A stretch of DNA of 64,000 bases from Macrocybe gigantea (GCA_011319805.1 SJRY01000050.1:248001-312000), one strand, 5' to 3'; shown: positions 1-12,855, counted from the stretch's first letter. The notes: a model not told the origin generated them from the letters alone. Numbers and translations: made by a program.

Positions 1-2062
1 AATGTGCCTGAAAATTTGCAAGAATGTGGTGTCAACACATAAAGAAGGCGATTCCAAGGAACAGGGTAAATGCCTCGTAAGCCCCGGTGACAACTTCAGT
101 TCTGGAGTTATTTCGTTTCCGTCCTTGTCCAGCGCTTTCGATATTGACAAACTCGCCAACATCGAAGCAAAGGTGATGTAGAGGCTTCCGGATGCTAGAT
201 GCCGGCCTGGACAAATCCTGCCGACAGAAAACCAGATCATAAGCAAGCCAAGCCATGGAAGCAGCGCAGTTCGTACCTGCGGCCGAATCCAAACGGTCCT
301 ATTGGTAGGGGTTCTCCGTCACCCAGTGGCTTTGGAAGGTATCTTTCTGGTCTAAACTTGAATGGGTCTTTGTACACTCGCTCGTCCCAAGTCATGCCCC
401 TGTAAACGTACATGTGATTAATATTCTCTTGCATTGCGAACCAATAGACGGACCTTGTATTAGGTATAATCAAGGAGTCTTTCGGTATGAGCATTCCGTT
501 GTAGACGTCGTCCGCAAGCGTACGATGAGGAACACCTGTTGACTACGGTCATCAACGAATTATCAAACGGAGAGGGTGAATACAAACCAGACGGCACGAT
601 AGGATACCATCTAACTCAGTTAATTAGCTGAGGTGCATCCAAGGAATTTGGGAATTACCGTAGGACTTCGTGAATGATGCAATCAATGTACGGAAGGCTG
701 TCGCGATCATCAAAATCCGGTAGTCGGTCGGTACCAACGCAGGCATCAATTTCGGCCTGGGCCTTTCTTAGACACTCAGGGTTCATGACCATGGCAAAGA
801 CGAAGACGCCAAGAGTAGCCAAAGTCTGGGGACAACCGGTTCAAAATCGCGAGCCCGACGGCCAAGAAAATTGCGTACTGTCTCTGCGCCTCCCACATAC
901 ATGACACTAGCTACACCTTGAATATCGTGAAAGAGTCTTCTCATCGCATTGTCATCAAGACCTGCGAGTTTCGACGCAAGGAAAGAAGAGTCTGCGACAC
1001 CCTCCGCCTGTTATGCAGTTAATGCTGATGCCTATGGATGAGATGCACAGGATTCCCAACCAGCTTCTGAATGACCTGTTCGGCTGGAAACTCGTGAAAT
1101 TTCCGAACTGCCGGTCTATATCGTCGTGCAAGGTTGGCATATGTGGTTCCTGGGAACCAAGATGGGAAATATCGGACTGTAAGACCATGCAGCTCAGCGT
1201 CAGAAGGTTATTCAATTAGGAAGAAATAGAACGGATTCACGGAATGGGAAAAGGTCAACAGCCGAAGTCCCCGCTGAGGTAGACTCGGAAATCGAGTGAC
1301 ATGCCTCTTCCGCAATTTGGAGATAGGGATCTTTCTCAGATCTGACCTCATGACCGAACGCTATCTGCACTATGACACTCGCAGAGAACCTGCATGCGGA
1401 GTCTTCAAGTCAGCGACACCGGCCAAAGGTTACTGTAGGACGAACATTGAAAAGAAGAAATTGTAACGCTCGGGTTCCGTGATTAGATTCCGCAGCAGCT
1501 TACGAGCCTCTCGAGTCTGAATTGGTCGATAATCCTCGCATCGCCTTTTTGATAAGAAGTCTTGGAGCAACTTTCGATGCAATCGGAATTGCGGTCCATA
1601 TCTTAGGAATGTCAAAGCTGAACTCCAGCCCATGCTAATAGAAAACCTCAGAAATTACTTAACCGCTCTTCGAGGACAAGGGGTACGCACAGCTCAAAAA
1701 CAGGAAAAGCTGGTCGGTCGCTGTAGTTGTGGCCCCGTTTGTCGAGAAGGTCGACGGCAATTTGTGCATTATTCACGACGATGAACGTCTGCCCCGGAGT
1801 CCGCAGAGGCATGATGTCGCCTAGCAAACCATCTCCAGTCTAGAAAAGCCAGGTCGGAGAGAAAGAGGGCATCACCATATTTCTTCCTCAGTTCATAGAA
1901 ACCGATTTCCGGGTATTCTGAAGGAAACGAAAAGACATGCCCCAAGATAGGCAGTGCAGGTGGACTGGGAGGGAGGGGCAACTTTCTCCGGGACCGTTCT
2001 CTGAACAAGACGAGAGCGAACAGGAGAGCGCAGAACAAGACAGTGTAATAAGAGTCAACCAT
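1..2062 (-). CDS. Cytochrome P450 monooxygenase, 3' end beyond the left edge
   Basis: Membrane-anchored haem-thiolate monooxygenase; substrate unknown. From the ATG at 2062-2060 the protein opens with a hydrophobic anchor, a basic patch and a Pro-rich hinge (PLPPSPPALPILGH). Spliced exons then give SDRP (about 1715), an I-helix GGAET (about 885-900), the K-helix ExxR as EVLR (about 660-675), and the haem loop. The loop FGFGRR-ICPGR is split by an intron at about 216-268, so the Cys ligand is only seen after splicing. Introns are about 50 nt with GT..AG ends. No in-frame stop or frameshift was needed, and the tail is still open at base 1. The start lies about 200 bp from the giant transposon, which now occupies its upstream region. 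The P450 call is firm; the CYP family cannot be named. Confidence 0.9.
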
Positions 2063-2264
2063 GCAGGAGGGTTGGAAAACTGGAGATGTGATGTCCTAGA
2101 GCGAGGTTTTCATACAATCTGGGCATCCGAGCCAAGCAAATTTTGTCCAAAAAGAGAAGTTTCGTTGGATTTCTGATCATGCAGCGACCGTGACAGACAT
2201 TGACACTTAAAGAAGCCGAGCGGCGAGAACTGATGGGAATGGACGTGGAGTAGAAAGGCAAGTT

Positions 2265-2682
2265 CACTGCTGCGGCTGGTAGCGGGAACCGTGGAAAAAA
2301 CCAATTAAGTTACATGTCTACTTTTTATTCGGGTTTTTCCACAAGAGCAACCCTAGAAAAATAAAACATTGTTTTAGGGGATAAATGTAGGAGAAATAAA
2401 AATTGTCATGAAAATTTTTCCCAAGAAAAAATATGATATTGATTAATAGGTCAGGATATGCAATAAATGTTTGACAGTAAAAGTAGATATAATGCCGGTT
2501 TCTACCTTAGCTTATTCTAGAAGAAAAATGAGTAAATAAATAGATCCTTTTTCTGCGCGAAAAATAGAATAAAAAAAATGACTACATTATCTGCGCGATA
2601 CAGCTCAAGATAAAGAAATCGCATCACTCATCGCGTCGATGGAAGGCGCGATGAGCATCTCCCAAGCGAGTCGATGAGCGTT
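2265..2682 (+). repeat. Left terminal inverted repeat of the giant CACTA element
   Basis: An AT-rich stretch whose sequence matches the reverse complement of 31748-32167 along its length. Identity is exact over the first 16 bases and imperfect inside. Shared blocks include GGAACCGT, TTACATGTCT, GCGCGATACAGC and TCATCGCGTCGA. The inner 100 bp carries repeated CGATGAGC/GCTCATCG and CTGCGCGA words, the kind of subterminal repeat that CACTA transposases bind. Confidence 0.85.
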
Positions 2683-3004
2683 GCTTGCCTTGCCATGCAA
2701 GCGGCTGAGGGTCTCTGTCAGCGCTTCCTTTCTAAATGCTATCGTGCAGCGCGCATGTGCATCAGTCGTCTATGCGCGCGCAGCTGGGGGCATATCAATA
2801 GGTAGACAGCTGTAGGAATAATTATACCGTCGGTAGGCGCCCCTTCCTAGCATGTGACTCTGCCAAGATGCGCGACGGTAGGGCATGCCAGTTTTGGAGA
2901 TAGTGACCATTTAAGTTAGTTTAATTCCCATCTTGGGTTGTCGGAAACGTAGACGCGCATGACTTGAACTCATTGCTGTGGCCGCTTTTCTGATTCCTGA
3001 TCCC
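2683..3004. other. No gene seen; inner flank of the left terminus
   Basis: Short GC-alternating words (GCGCGC, TGCATG) and no credible reading frame. It probably holds the promoter of the Cys-cluster gene that starts at 3005. Confidence 0.4.
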
Positions 3005-4294
3005 ATGTCATCTGCGCTCGAGCGTCGTTTCAAATCAGTTTTATGGAAATTTGATGAACACAATACCTCCGAGGGGAAGTCAAAAGCAGAGCTCGAAAGT
3101 ATAGGAAAAGCTCTGATTGAAATTTTAGTGCATCGTCTATTCTATTCTATTTCTTATTAGAAAGCGCGTCTGATGTATCATTTGATAGCATGAGCAAGAG
3201 GAAATGTCATACGAACGGTCTGAAGATGATGAAGTGCGTCTGAAAGAAGTTTTTGACACGTTTGACAACAATGGGGAGGATGATTGGTTGGAATGGGCTG
3301 GCGCCCTGATGCCGAAGCGGAACGCACTCGTGCAGGACTTGTACGGAGAGATCACGGCTGTCGAACAGGCATTGCTGAAGACCAGAGGAACGAAGATGCA
3401 GGGGCATGCATCGGGGCGACCGCGGGCGCATCCTTGGACAGCGATATCAGTCAAGAGGAAGCCAGTCCACATGTCTCAGCTGCAGACCAGGAAGGTCATT
3501 TTTCGACAGAGGATGAGATAGAAGGGACGAAGAATGATGAGGACGTTTCTCAGGATTCACCGGAACAAACCTCCAAGGTGATAAGGGTATTTATCATCAT
3601 CATAAGCCGTTTATTTATTATCTCATCTATCAGCGAACTCTTCATCCCCGGAAAAAATCAGGAAGCAAGAAGGATGAATGGCACGTTCTAACCAGTCATG
3701 ACAGGAGCAAAAAAAGACACAGGAAGGATGCCGCTGAAGATCTCGACTCTGATACCAACACAATGCGCGGTACTGTTCCAATCATGCTCCGCGGTCGGGA
3801 TGTGGAGTCGGTATCTCTCGATGGCGTTAATGGCTTCATTGTTTCTCCTTCACAAGCTGTGAGCCCAGTTTTCTTTTGGCCCTATGTTCTACATATTTCA
3901 GTATAGTGCACACGTTGCCAATCTTCCCGCAAAGCCCAAAATTGTTTCTTTGAAAATGGCAAGATTCGGTGCTCACCATGCCACGCAAAACATCACGTCT
4001 GCAAGTTCCCACCTGGCATGTCAGCTGAAGGCAATGCGAGCAGTGGTGCATCCACGAAGCGGCCTGCCGTGGCCATCAACCCACTATTCCGGACAAAAAA
4101 CAGCTCCCAATTGCTCCAGTTGCAAATGCATCGCTCAACACCCTGAATGCGCAGCTTCTGGGGCCCAGTCACAATTCTATTTTTGGCGAAGTATGATGGA
4201 GATGGCGGAGAGGGCTTGTCTTGAGGCGAAGAAAAGATATGATGAGGTCGCAGTGAAAATTGCAGGCAGTGAATACGACGAGTTGAATGAGTAG
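3005..4294 (+). CDS. Cys-cluster protein A, transposon cargo, frame broken twice
   Basis: Function unknown. The first exon starts at ATG 3005; an intron follows near 3130-3190. The second exon carries a Trp/Leu motif LEWAGALMP (about 3291-3318), then an acidic linker. After an intron ending TATAG at about 3906 comes a cysteine cluster, C-x2-C-x8-C-x8-C-x2-C-x6-C (3907-4002), rich in Lys/Arg/His and therefore a plausible zinc-binding or nucleic-acid-binding module. A short helical tail follows (MMEMAERACLEAKKRY). The same layout recurs at 5092-6303, so the two are paralogues inside one transposon. The frame breaks near 4091 and 4191; one added base at each restores it. This may be decay or homopolymer error. 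The Zn2Cys6-like reading is inference; the spacing does not fit the classic Gal4 type. Confidence 0.55.
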
Positions 4295-5091
4295 GAAGGA
4301 GGCACCAGATCTCGAACCGCAATGACTAAACGATATCATTTGACTTATTTACACGATAAGTAAATACCATATATTTTGATGAAGTTGAAGAGGGGATGAA
4401 CAACGGGAAAACGCACGAATGGATAGTGGCAGCCTAGCTTGAAGCATCCGGTGGTTATGTCCTGTCCAATGTCCTGGCGCCTGTCGCCGAACACGCTCAT
4501 GTCAGCATCAGCGAGCCAGTCTTCCTGACCATTCCAAAGGGATCGACATTTTAAATGAAGTCCATAAATGCACCCCGGGTACGACAATGATGAACATGCC
4601 TTCAAGGAAGAAAGGGCGAGTCGAACTTTGCCTAGCTGCACGAGATTGGGATCGAAGGAATTGGGATTAAAAATGTATGGTGACGTCATACCTCTTCTGC
4701 CTTTACGGGCAACGAGATGGAATTTGATCGGGATCGAAGGTTATGATCGCATCAAGTGCAATGGATGCGAGACATAGCCGCATGCTAAGATACAGCGGAT
4801 CACATGATCCTAGGATGCGTCGTTGACCGTGGCGTGGCTCGCTGCTTATTGAATTCTTCACCACGAAGTGTCAGTTCGTGAAGGACTTGCAAATAAGCAG
4901 TACACCATAGGGCGATTCTAGTCTGGGCTTTGGGGGTGCTGAATCTGGACAGCTCGGGTGTTTGGAACTGTGTTGAAACTGTGGGTGCAATTAACTTTTT
5001 TACGTGATGTGTGACAGAGTCACTCACCGTCTTTTCTTCATGTCCGCTTCGTCAGTTCTTACATGCCAACTCACAGAGCCATCTCAACGCA
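4295..5091. other. No gene recognised between the two Cys-cluster genes
   Basis: Several open frames of about 70-115 codons exist on both strands, but none has exon signals, a family motif or a sensible composition. The last 100 bp likely carry the promoter of the downstream paralogue. Confidence 0.4.
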
Positions 5092-6303
5092 ATGGAAGGC
5101 GCTCAAGAACTCAATTCAAAGCAGAAAAAGACCATGCAACGCACAGTTGGAGCTCTGGAGGACTTGATGATGTCGCTCCCCGAAGGCATCGCTGACGATG
5201 AAGACTATGTTATCTGGGGAAAAAAATTCTTGGAACATCTGGTGAGCCTTGAATTAATCACAAGCAGGGGAAGCTGAACTCTCTCAAGGACACCTATGAC
5301 AGTGTAATGGAGACGCGAGACGCAAGGGTCCTTGAAATGCTGAACGAGGCTCGGGCAACCTTCGACAGAAAGGGATCCGAGTCCTGGCTTGAATGGGGCG
5401 AAGAACTCATGCCGAATATTGTCAAGCTACGTTCGCAGAGAAAGGAAACGCAAGAAGAGTCTGCCGTGAATCAGAAGCATGACAAGAACAAACAGCAGGC
5501 GAAGCCGAAGGTCCGTCAGTACAAGAAGGTCGCGAATGGATCGAAGGCCGATGCCGAACAAGACACGAAACCTACGGATAAACGATAGGTAGAGTTGCAG
5601 CCCATTTAGAAAGCAAAAATTAATGTGAATTAGATGAATCTAATCGACTTTGACGATGATATTGAAATGACTGAGCCAAAGGAAGCACGCAAAATGTGTG
5701 TCTCGCCAGACACATTTGGCATGGATCAATCAGACGAAGAGCCGGCAAGAAAGAAAACGAAAATATTGCCGGAAATAGTTATACCTGCGAAGCGCGGATG
5801 CAGGGCAAGGTCGAAGGCTGAGACTCTACTTTTAACAGGAACTGATCGAGTCCGTTCATTCTCTTCTGTGGTGAAATGCTCTGACATTGCCATCAGTGTA
5901 CTTGTTGCCAGAAATTGAAGGGCCGCGAATGTCTGCAAGTACACCGTTGGGACAGCAAGATGCGATGCATGCAAATCCCGTCACCAAAGGTGCTCCTTGG
6001 CTCCACCCGGGAAGAAGGACGATGATGACAATGAACAGCCGAAGAAGATGGTCACTCGAGCGGCTACAAATGCCCGGAAACTCAAGGATGCCATAGCCCA
6101 AGAGCCGGCTCCCTCGCACGATGATTATGAATCTGTCTATTCGCACATTCGCTCAGAGCTTTTTCGCATGAAAAGCAGGTTGCGTGTAGAGCATGCCATC
6201 GTCAATGTGCTGCAGCAGCAGTTATGGGAACTAGATGACATGGGTTATGACGATCAGGAGGAGGACATGATTGAAGCTGTGATCAGATATTTTGTGGGAT
6301 TCA
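5092..6303 (+). CDS. Cys-cluster protein B, paralogue of A, probably broken
   Basis: Function unknown. Start chosen at ATG 5092 (MEGAQELNSK). An intron of about 50 nt ends near 5269, and the second exon has LEWGEELMP (about 5388-5414), matching LEWAGALMP in protein A. A Lys-rich linker and a second acidic segment (MNLIDFDDDIEM) lead to the cysteine cluster at 5897-5993 (CTCC...C...CDACKSRHQRC). A helical C-terminus follows (ELFRMKSRLRVEHAIVNVLQ). The cluster is split between two frames near TGTCTGC at about 5925, and the exon joining before it is unclear. The end is uncertain; the open frame runs on to 6419. Gene order and shared motifs support a tandem duplication within the element. Confidence 0.5.
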
Positions 6304-6541
6304 ACAGCCATATTCGCATATATAATTTCGTCTTGTACAAATCAGCGTCAATTAAAAATCAATTCATATGTCCGAGCAACGTAGTTTCGTTCATTCCCTG
6401 TCTACGACGCCCATCATGAGCATTAGTCTCAGTAGAGAAGAGGCATATAATGGGAGTCTCTGTCTATTTATTTTTAGTACACATGGAAAACAGCATCGCA
6501 TAGTTTCACGCAAGTACTGCATTCATATTCAATCACCATAT

Positions 6542-9500
6542 TTAAATCCTGATCAAGTTGAGATCCAGAATAACCATATTGTTCTGTGCACCCAGAGTCG
6601 TGCGCATCATATGGCTCAAGTTCGCATACCAAGCACAGTCGTAAAAGTTTTTGGGCATTTCTGCCAGAGGTCGCTTTGTGCTTACGGCGCCTTGAAGATG
6701 AATTCGCGCCCGCCGTGAGGGACCTGGCTTCCTATTTCTGTATTTGCTCTTGTCCTTGCGATGTTCGTCGATAAATTGGACGATTGTATTCACTGTGTCA
6801 GAGTGCCATTCTCTGCGCTTTATAATGAGTTGGTCAGTCTCGCCGTCGCTTTCATCAGAGCTCATTCCATCAAGCCCCAGAGTCTCCACAACTTTCGCGA
6901 GCTGTCCCCATCCTGACTTCTTCATAGGGGATGCAATGTCGTACGTTTCTAAACAGGTTTGAAGCCTGTCATCATATTTCTGAAGTCCTGCAGTCAATAG
7001 ATTTTACTTGCATGAACAGAAATACAAATACCTTTCCACGGCATGTGTCACGCCTGCTAGCTTTCAGCTTGGTCGCCACCACTCTAGTAGCACGCTGGTC
7101 GGCCTGTTCCAGAGTTTCTTGCCCATGGGGAGAGCGACACTTTAATTTCTTATTTAGTGTCGCGATGCGGCCGATAAAACCAGCCGAGAGTTGTTCATCC
7201 GAAGCTGTGAGGTCCGGGTGTTTGTCACGTAAGGCATCTACGAATATCTGAGACAAGTGAATATTCCATGGTGAGCTTGGCACGTCCCAGTAGATTCGCA
7301 GTGGGGTAAGCATTGGGTCCCGCCAGCCATTATGTCCTGGATTTTCATCGCCTTCGTTGTCACTCCCGTGGTCCCCATTGCCGATTTCACCATTCGTGAA
7401 AGCAGTCGCTTCAGCCGTGCTGACCAGCATAGTAGACGTCAAGACCAGAATATCATTATCGTACTTGATTTTAAGAAGTTCGTTCATATAAGCGTGAAGT
7501 AATTTCTACAAGCAGAGCGCTTTAGTCAAATCCACAAGAATGTAGTGATCGACAACTCACAACTTCCCCATTAGGTAGCATGCCTTTCTTTTATGCTTGG
7601 AGGGTGACTTGGAAAGCACATTCTTAAGACACGACAGACGTCTTGGCGGTGAAGATGATTCCTCCCGGAGCTCTCGTATTTCATGCCGTGTGGCTCTGAG
7701 TTCGCGAATGATCCGTTCAGAAAATGAGATATCGTTGGTGTCACCACTGCTTTCATTGTCAGACATAATTTCGGCAGCCAAGACATCTGACTCCAACTTG
7801 CTGTCAGATGAGGGATCAATCGGCGTATCATGATGCCGACTGCGAACCCGATGTGTTGACGCATTGGTTATAGCGGGTGGCCGCAGCGTAATTGAATGCT
7901 GAGGATCAGCTACAACGTCCCTATTAACGACGCATTGTATCTTGGAGAGTGGGAACGCACTGGCTCGCCGAGTGCTAGAAGTTTCTGCAACTCGAGGGAT
8001 ATCGTTATCTGATGTACTGACAATGGGTGCTGTATTCGTTGGACCGAAAGCAACGTGCCGCATCTCCCTCAACCGTTGCAACGTCGTGAGGGATGGCGTT
8101 GTCCCACGCTGAATGTATTTATCAGTATGACGCGAAAAATAATACGCAATTTGAGCGCACAGCAATGGAGGAATGGCGTAAATTATCGCCAACAGATTGC
8201 GCCTGCCCATTTATTAAATATGTTAAGATGAGGAAAGACAGCACTGACGACGTCGGTAGCGTTCCTTGTACCGTTTGCTTCATGTGATCCACTTCCTGAA
8301 TCAGTATCCATGTCGTCGGACGTCAATGCAGAAGAAGGATTGACTGCATTGTTGGCGTTGGAACGGACGGCCTGAGTGGCTTCATCTACAGCATCTTTAA
8401 TTGCGCTTGTGTGCAACGATATAACACGGTGTAAGAGATTTCGGCTCTCAGCTGTGAGACTCAGAAAAGATGCTTCGAAATTCGAAGTGCGTCGGTCGTT
8501 TGACTGAAGTGTAGATAATAGTGCATGGTGCAATTGGGTCTATCAAAGATAGGTATGATCAGGAATGGCTTCCGTGAAAAAATCATTCACTCACCATTTC
8601 AGCTTCAAGTTCAGAGGATTGCAACTTCATATCATCAATCTCCTTGAGCATTCATTCCTGCTTCTGAAGATATTCTTGGCCTTGCCGATCGCAACTATTT
8701 GTTGCGTCAAGGAGGTCCTTCCGCGCGCTTTGCAACACAGCCGACAAATTGGACTTCGCCTCCTTGACCACCTCCTTATCGGCCTCGCACTTCTGCAGCT
8801 TCTCTCACGTAAGACCGAGATCCCTGGCCAGCTTTCCGGTAAGGATCTGCTTGGTGTCGACTCGCTCTCGTAGAATACATAAATCTTCAGAATGGCGATC
8901 TTTAATTTGTTGAATCTTTGACGTGTGGTCCTACAGAGTGCAGGAAGTCAACTGTGAGAGCTTGTGTGACAAAACATTCCAAGCATACCTTCTCCAGCTC
9001 ATTTATGATTGTCGCATTTTGGCTCTCGAGTTTCGATATCTTGGAAGTAAATTCGTCGGCCATAGCCCGCAGCTCATCAGTGAGTGCAACACTCTTGGAC
9101 TGCTCTTTGTCAGCACGCACATTGGCTTTGTCGTGAGCCTCGCCTACATCGCCGATGGTAGATTTCAGGGCCTTGACCTCGGCTTCAAAATGTTCAACTT
9201 CATTTCCAGAGTCGGCCAGATCCTTCCGCAATTCAGAGATATTGAGTTTAAGCGCATCTAGTTCTCCCCGAGAAGCGTCAAGGTCCCGTCCATAGTCATC
9301 GCGAGCCTCCTGTGCCTGTAAAAGTGCAGTTCGCAATGACTGGATCTCGTCATGTGCACTTTGGAGATGCTGGTTCGATTCCTCGCGGGTGCCGCGTAGC
9401 TCTGATATGGTCGAATTGAGAACTCGGATGTCATTTTCTGCATGTTCAAGATCTTCAGCCAGCCTATCATTTGGATGAAGCAAGATGTCCCTCTCGACTG

Positions 9501-10765
9501 CCTGTATCTCCTCAAACTCCTTCAATTTAGTTCGTAGCTCTTCTGTGACCTGTGTGGAGTCCTCGAGTGTGCCTTGCAAGGACGCAATTTCTTCCCGTGC
9601 AGTCAACGTGTCGCGCTCAGCGCTGTCCGCATGCATACATTGCATGGTTATAGTTTCACTAGCGTCTGTCAAGCGATCTTCTAGCGCTTTCACTTGCCGA
9701 TGTAAATCGACCTCCGTCGATACATAGTCAGCCTTCTCAGCTTCAGATGATCGTAAAGCCATGACCATCTCGTCTCGTTCTTTAGATAGCTGTGGGTTGG
9801 TTATTAATGCTAATGTCACAAGCCAAGAAGCTTGAAACCATACCATCGCCATGGCTTCTACGAGGTTAGCTCGCTCCTCGTTTCGTTTTGTGAGCAAGGC
9901 ATTTGCAGTCACCAATTGCTCAGATTGCTGCAAGATCAACGCATTCGCGGCTTTCAAATCTTCCTTTGTCCTTTCAATCTGGTACACCGCAATGATTAAT
10001 CGCTCATAGCAACCGTGAAAATGTCTTCCTCACCGTGGCCTCCATATCTGCAATCTTTTTTTGACTTTCTACAATTCGAATCTTCGAAACATACACGGTC
10101 TAATAACCATCCGTGAAAACACTGATGTTTCGAAACAGGAAAAAAAAACTTACACCTTTGTCATTCCATCTAAGATTTTGTCCATCAGCAGTAGATCCAT
10201 CTTCTGCAAGTATATTGTCGTGCTTATTTTCATCATCATCAAATGTTTCTTTGGCGCGGCGCTTCTAATTCACGTCATGAAGGTTATTATAATTCACATG
10301 TAGAAAAAAAAAAGTAAAGCTCACTCCGTATGAATGTGTAGGAACGACAGCTGCTGGCTCTCTAAAGATCTGCATGATCCAGGGGTTATGGCCTTGGAGA
10401 TAATATGGTAACCGTAAATCAGTGCAGCCCCGGGCATTCAAGTTGACGTGTTCTGCAGGAAGTGGGGTAGTCACGCACGGCGTCGTCACGTCCTCGTCAC
10501 CTTCATCGCATGTGTGATATTGGGCACTGCTTTGATCCAAATCCATGTTCGACGAAGGCATCTCACTTTCAATGTTGGACGGTGAAGAAGTGTCGATGTC
10601 GCTAGCGGATCCCGCGCTACTGCCACCCTCAAACTCCGTGAATGACGTGGAAGTGCTTCCTGGAATATCAGATGGTGATGGGGTAGGAGTTTCACCACCG
10701 CGTCCATCACTACTTTCCTGTTCCAAATCCGTGGATGAAGCGAAAGACTGAAATTGCCCGGGCAT
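6542..10765 (-). pseudogene. Long coiled-coil protein, transposon cargo, with stops and frame breaks
   Basis: Role unknown; the protein would be over 1,000 residues. It starts at ATG 10765 with a Ser/Pro/Glu-rich acidic region. After small exons (about 10250 to 10030) it becomes a long heptad-rich coiled coil (about 9990 to 8600, for example DLKAANALILQQSEQL and ELRKDLADSGNEVEHFEAEV). It continues through a Ser/Asp-rich region (8533-7560) to a C-terminal domain (7487-6542: MNELLKIKYDNDILVL, LRIYWDVPSSPW, WYANLSHMM). Two in-frame TGA codons lie in the coiled coil, near 8814 and 8669. The frame shifts near 7583, and a splice junction near 7031 also needs one base. Such coiled coils could scaffold a complex, but nothing here proves that. 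The single-gene model is my inference from consistent exon phases. Confidence 0.55.
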
Positions 10766-11592
10766 CAGGTGTCGTGAGCGTCACAGTTGCGCCTTATTGG
10801 TGATAAATTGAGCAAAATGTTTAAATGTTTAAATCGACTAGGCTGAACAAACTGGTGGAGTTGAAGCACTTTCCGTGCGTTCGGATTTCTTGCATTTTGG
10901 CATATTGTGACGACTAGCAGGCAGAGCGGGACTGCTCTAGCTATTGTGGGATGGATTTGCTTGCTCCGGGCATATGAGTATCCTACAGAACACTTCAACT
11001 GACATGGACCAGATCAGGAGACCTGATATACGAGAGGGACAAAGTAGTGTGAAGGCGTAGCACAGGTGAGCAGATGTAGAAATTGCTAAACCGCCTTTCA
11101 TGAATACTTTGCTTTGAAGGCGCGCAATATGGTGCGCGCAGTCGCAGATCTGGACTACATTATGCTATGGTGCTTTGTGAGACAAAGCAACATACCAGTG
11201 AGGGTTTGCGGATCTGCAGGACAGCCTGTCATTCTTTCAAAGGACATGTGACAGACAGAAAGCAAGAAAGGCAGAGTTTCTTCCTCCGTCCGCTGTATCT
11301 GGCTGTCAGACAATGCAAATGTATTAACAGGTGGTCATGAAGTTGCCAGCAGCGAAGGAAAGGCGATCGCCTTTCTTATAGCCACCTGTGGCATGCGACG
11401 CGATGTCATGCACAAAGAGATGCTCGTGTCCCTGGCAGTCCATTGGGATGATACGCGACTTTCAAACAAAGAGCCTTTCATCGCCACGGAAGCTTATGGC
11501 AGCGGCCGATAAACCGACGACCTTATTTGTATCTGTCTACTCGTGAAATCACGCTCAACATCTTCACATTGAACCACCCAACTCGAAAGGAA
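10766..11592. other. Divergent intergenic region, no gene recognised
   Basis: Lies between the start of the coiled-coil gene (minus) and the RING gene (plus), so it holds both promoters. No motif was picked out with confidence. Confidence 0.4.
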
Positions 11593-12808
11593 ATGCCTAG
11601 GACAAATGTCAAGAAGAATTACACTTCGGAAGGGAGTTTGCATGAACTATGGAGGTAAGAATTAACAATTCTCCACAGTGATGGCGCAGTTGAACATGTT
11701 CTGATAAGGCGCCATGAGATTATGCTCTCAAGGGCATCAAGTGACAATGGACAGATGGTCCAAACTGTCGCATGCACAAGTGCCGAACTGGCTGGGTATG
11801 CTAGGCACGAAAAAGTAAGCAGCCTATACCTTGGTACACACAGGCTCAGAGGTAGCAGTTGCGCTCTTCCAACCTCACAACCTTGCAACTGAAGCGGGAA
11901 CATTCTAAAGTTCAGCGGGATTTGAATGATGTATGTATCATGCACGCCTTCTGACTCCACATCTGATTGTCCCACAGCGCCTTACCAGCGTGGAGGCAGA
12001 GGTCGCACTGTACAAGGCTGAAATTTCAGACCTGAAGGAACAACTGGAATCATACTCCTCAGTGAGTTATTGCATATAATGTGGTTTTTGAGTTGCCACA
12101 TGCCATGTCAGAGATGCAATAAGCTCATGAAGGAAACTGAAATGTTGTTCGAAATGAACAACGGCCTTGTCAAGGTATAATGATGGGCATCATTTCCGAC
12201 TTTTCCTATTGAAGGGAGCCAACTCCAGGACCGCAGCAACCTGGAGGAAGAAGTGGACAAACGTATCAGCGATTACGACGCCGTAATATCACTTCATGTC
12301 TTGTCGTCACTACCATTAAATGTCTTGTGATATAGGTTGTACATGACGCATCGCTTAAGCAGTTAGAATTTGACAAATTTCGAGACGAAGTGCAGCGGCA
12401 GCGACAGCGTCATGGCGAGGTACGATTCAGAGCTTTGCGTGAACCTCATTAAACTCATCGCCGAAAGTTCAGGCCTCTGAGCAGATGGAGCGTCTCCTGA
12501 TTTGCCCAATTTGTCAAGGACAACTGACAGATCCCGTCGCGTCAGTGACTAGCCATGTTCATTCAAGTGCTGAAAATGAATTCTCCCACAGGACGTTATG
12601 CGGCCACATATTCTGTAAAGCGTGCATAACACATTGGCTTCAGCCAAGTACGAGAGGGGGATGTGGGAAAGAGCGTTGCCCTAACTGCCATCGTAATGTG
12701 AGCAAAAGCAAGTCAAACCCGATTATCGAGATTATTGGCCTAGGCGATGTCATATCTTTGGCGGCATCACTTAATGATGCCATCAAATCGAATTCGAATG
12801 TTGCGTAG
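11593..12808 (+). CDS. Coiled-coil RING-finger protein (putative E3 ubiquitin ligase), transposon cargo
   Basis: Starts at ATG 11593 (MPRTNVKKNY). At least seven small exons joined by introns of about 25-65 nt give a coiled coil (for example RLTSVEAEVALYKAEISDL near 11978). The last exons encode a C3HC4 RING. CPIC (about 12506) and LCGHIFCKACI (about 12597) are brought together by an intron at 12540-12591. CPNC follows at about 12680, then a hydrophobic C-terminal helix and a stop at 12806-12808. The spacing C-x2-C-x11-C-x-H-x2-C-x2-C-x17-C-x2-C fits a zinc-coordinating RING. No internal stop was found, so unlike its neighbours this gene looks intact. It probably transfers ubiquitin to an unknown target; the RING call is firm, the ligase role is inferred. 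Confidence 0.75.
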
Positions 12809-12855
12809 AGGATTGATATCAATTCTGACATCTCAGCACTGTCCGTTACCTACCT

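Noticed and set aside
9360..9400. A tRNA-like GGTTCGATTCC word
   Set aside because: It lies within the coiled-coil coding frame and no cloverleaf partner sequences flank it.
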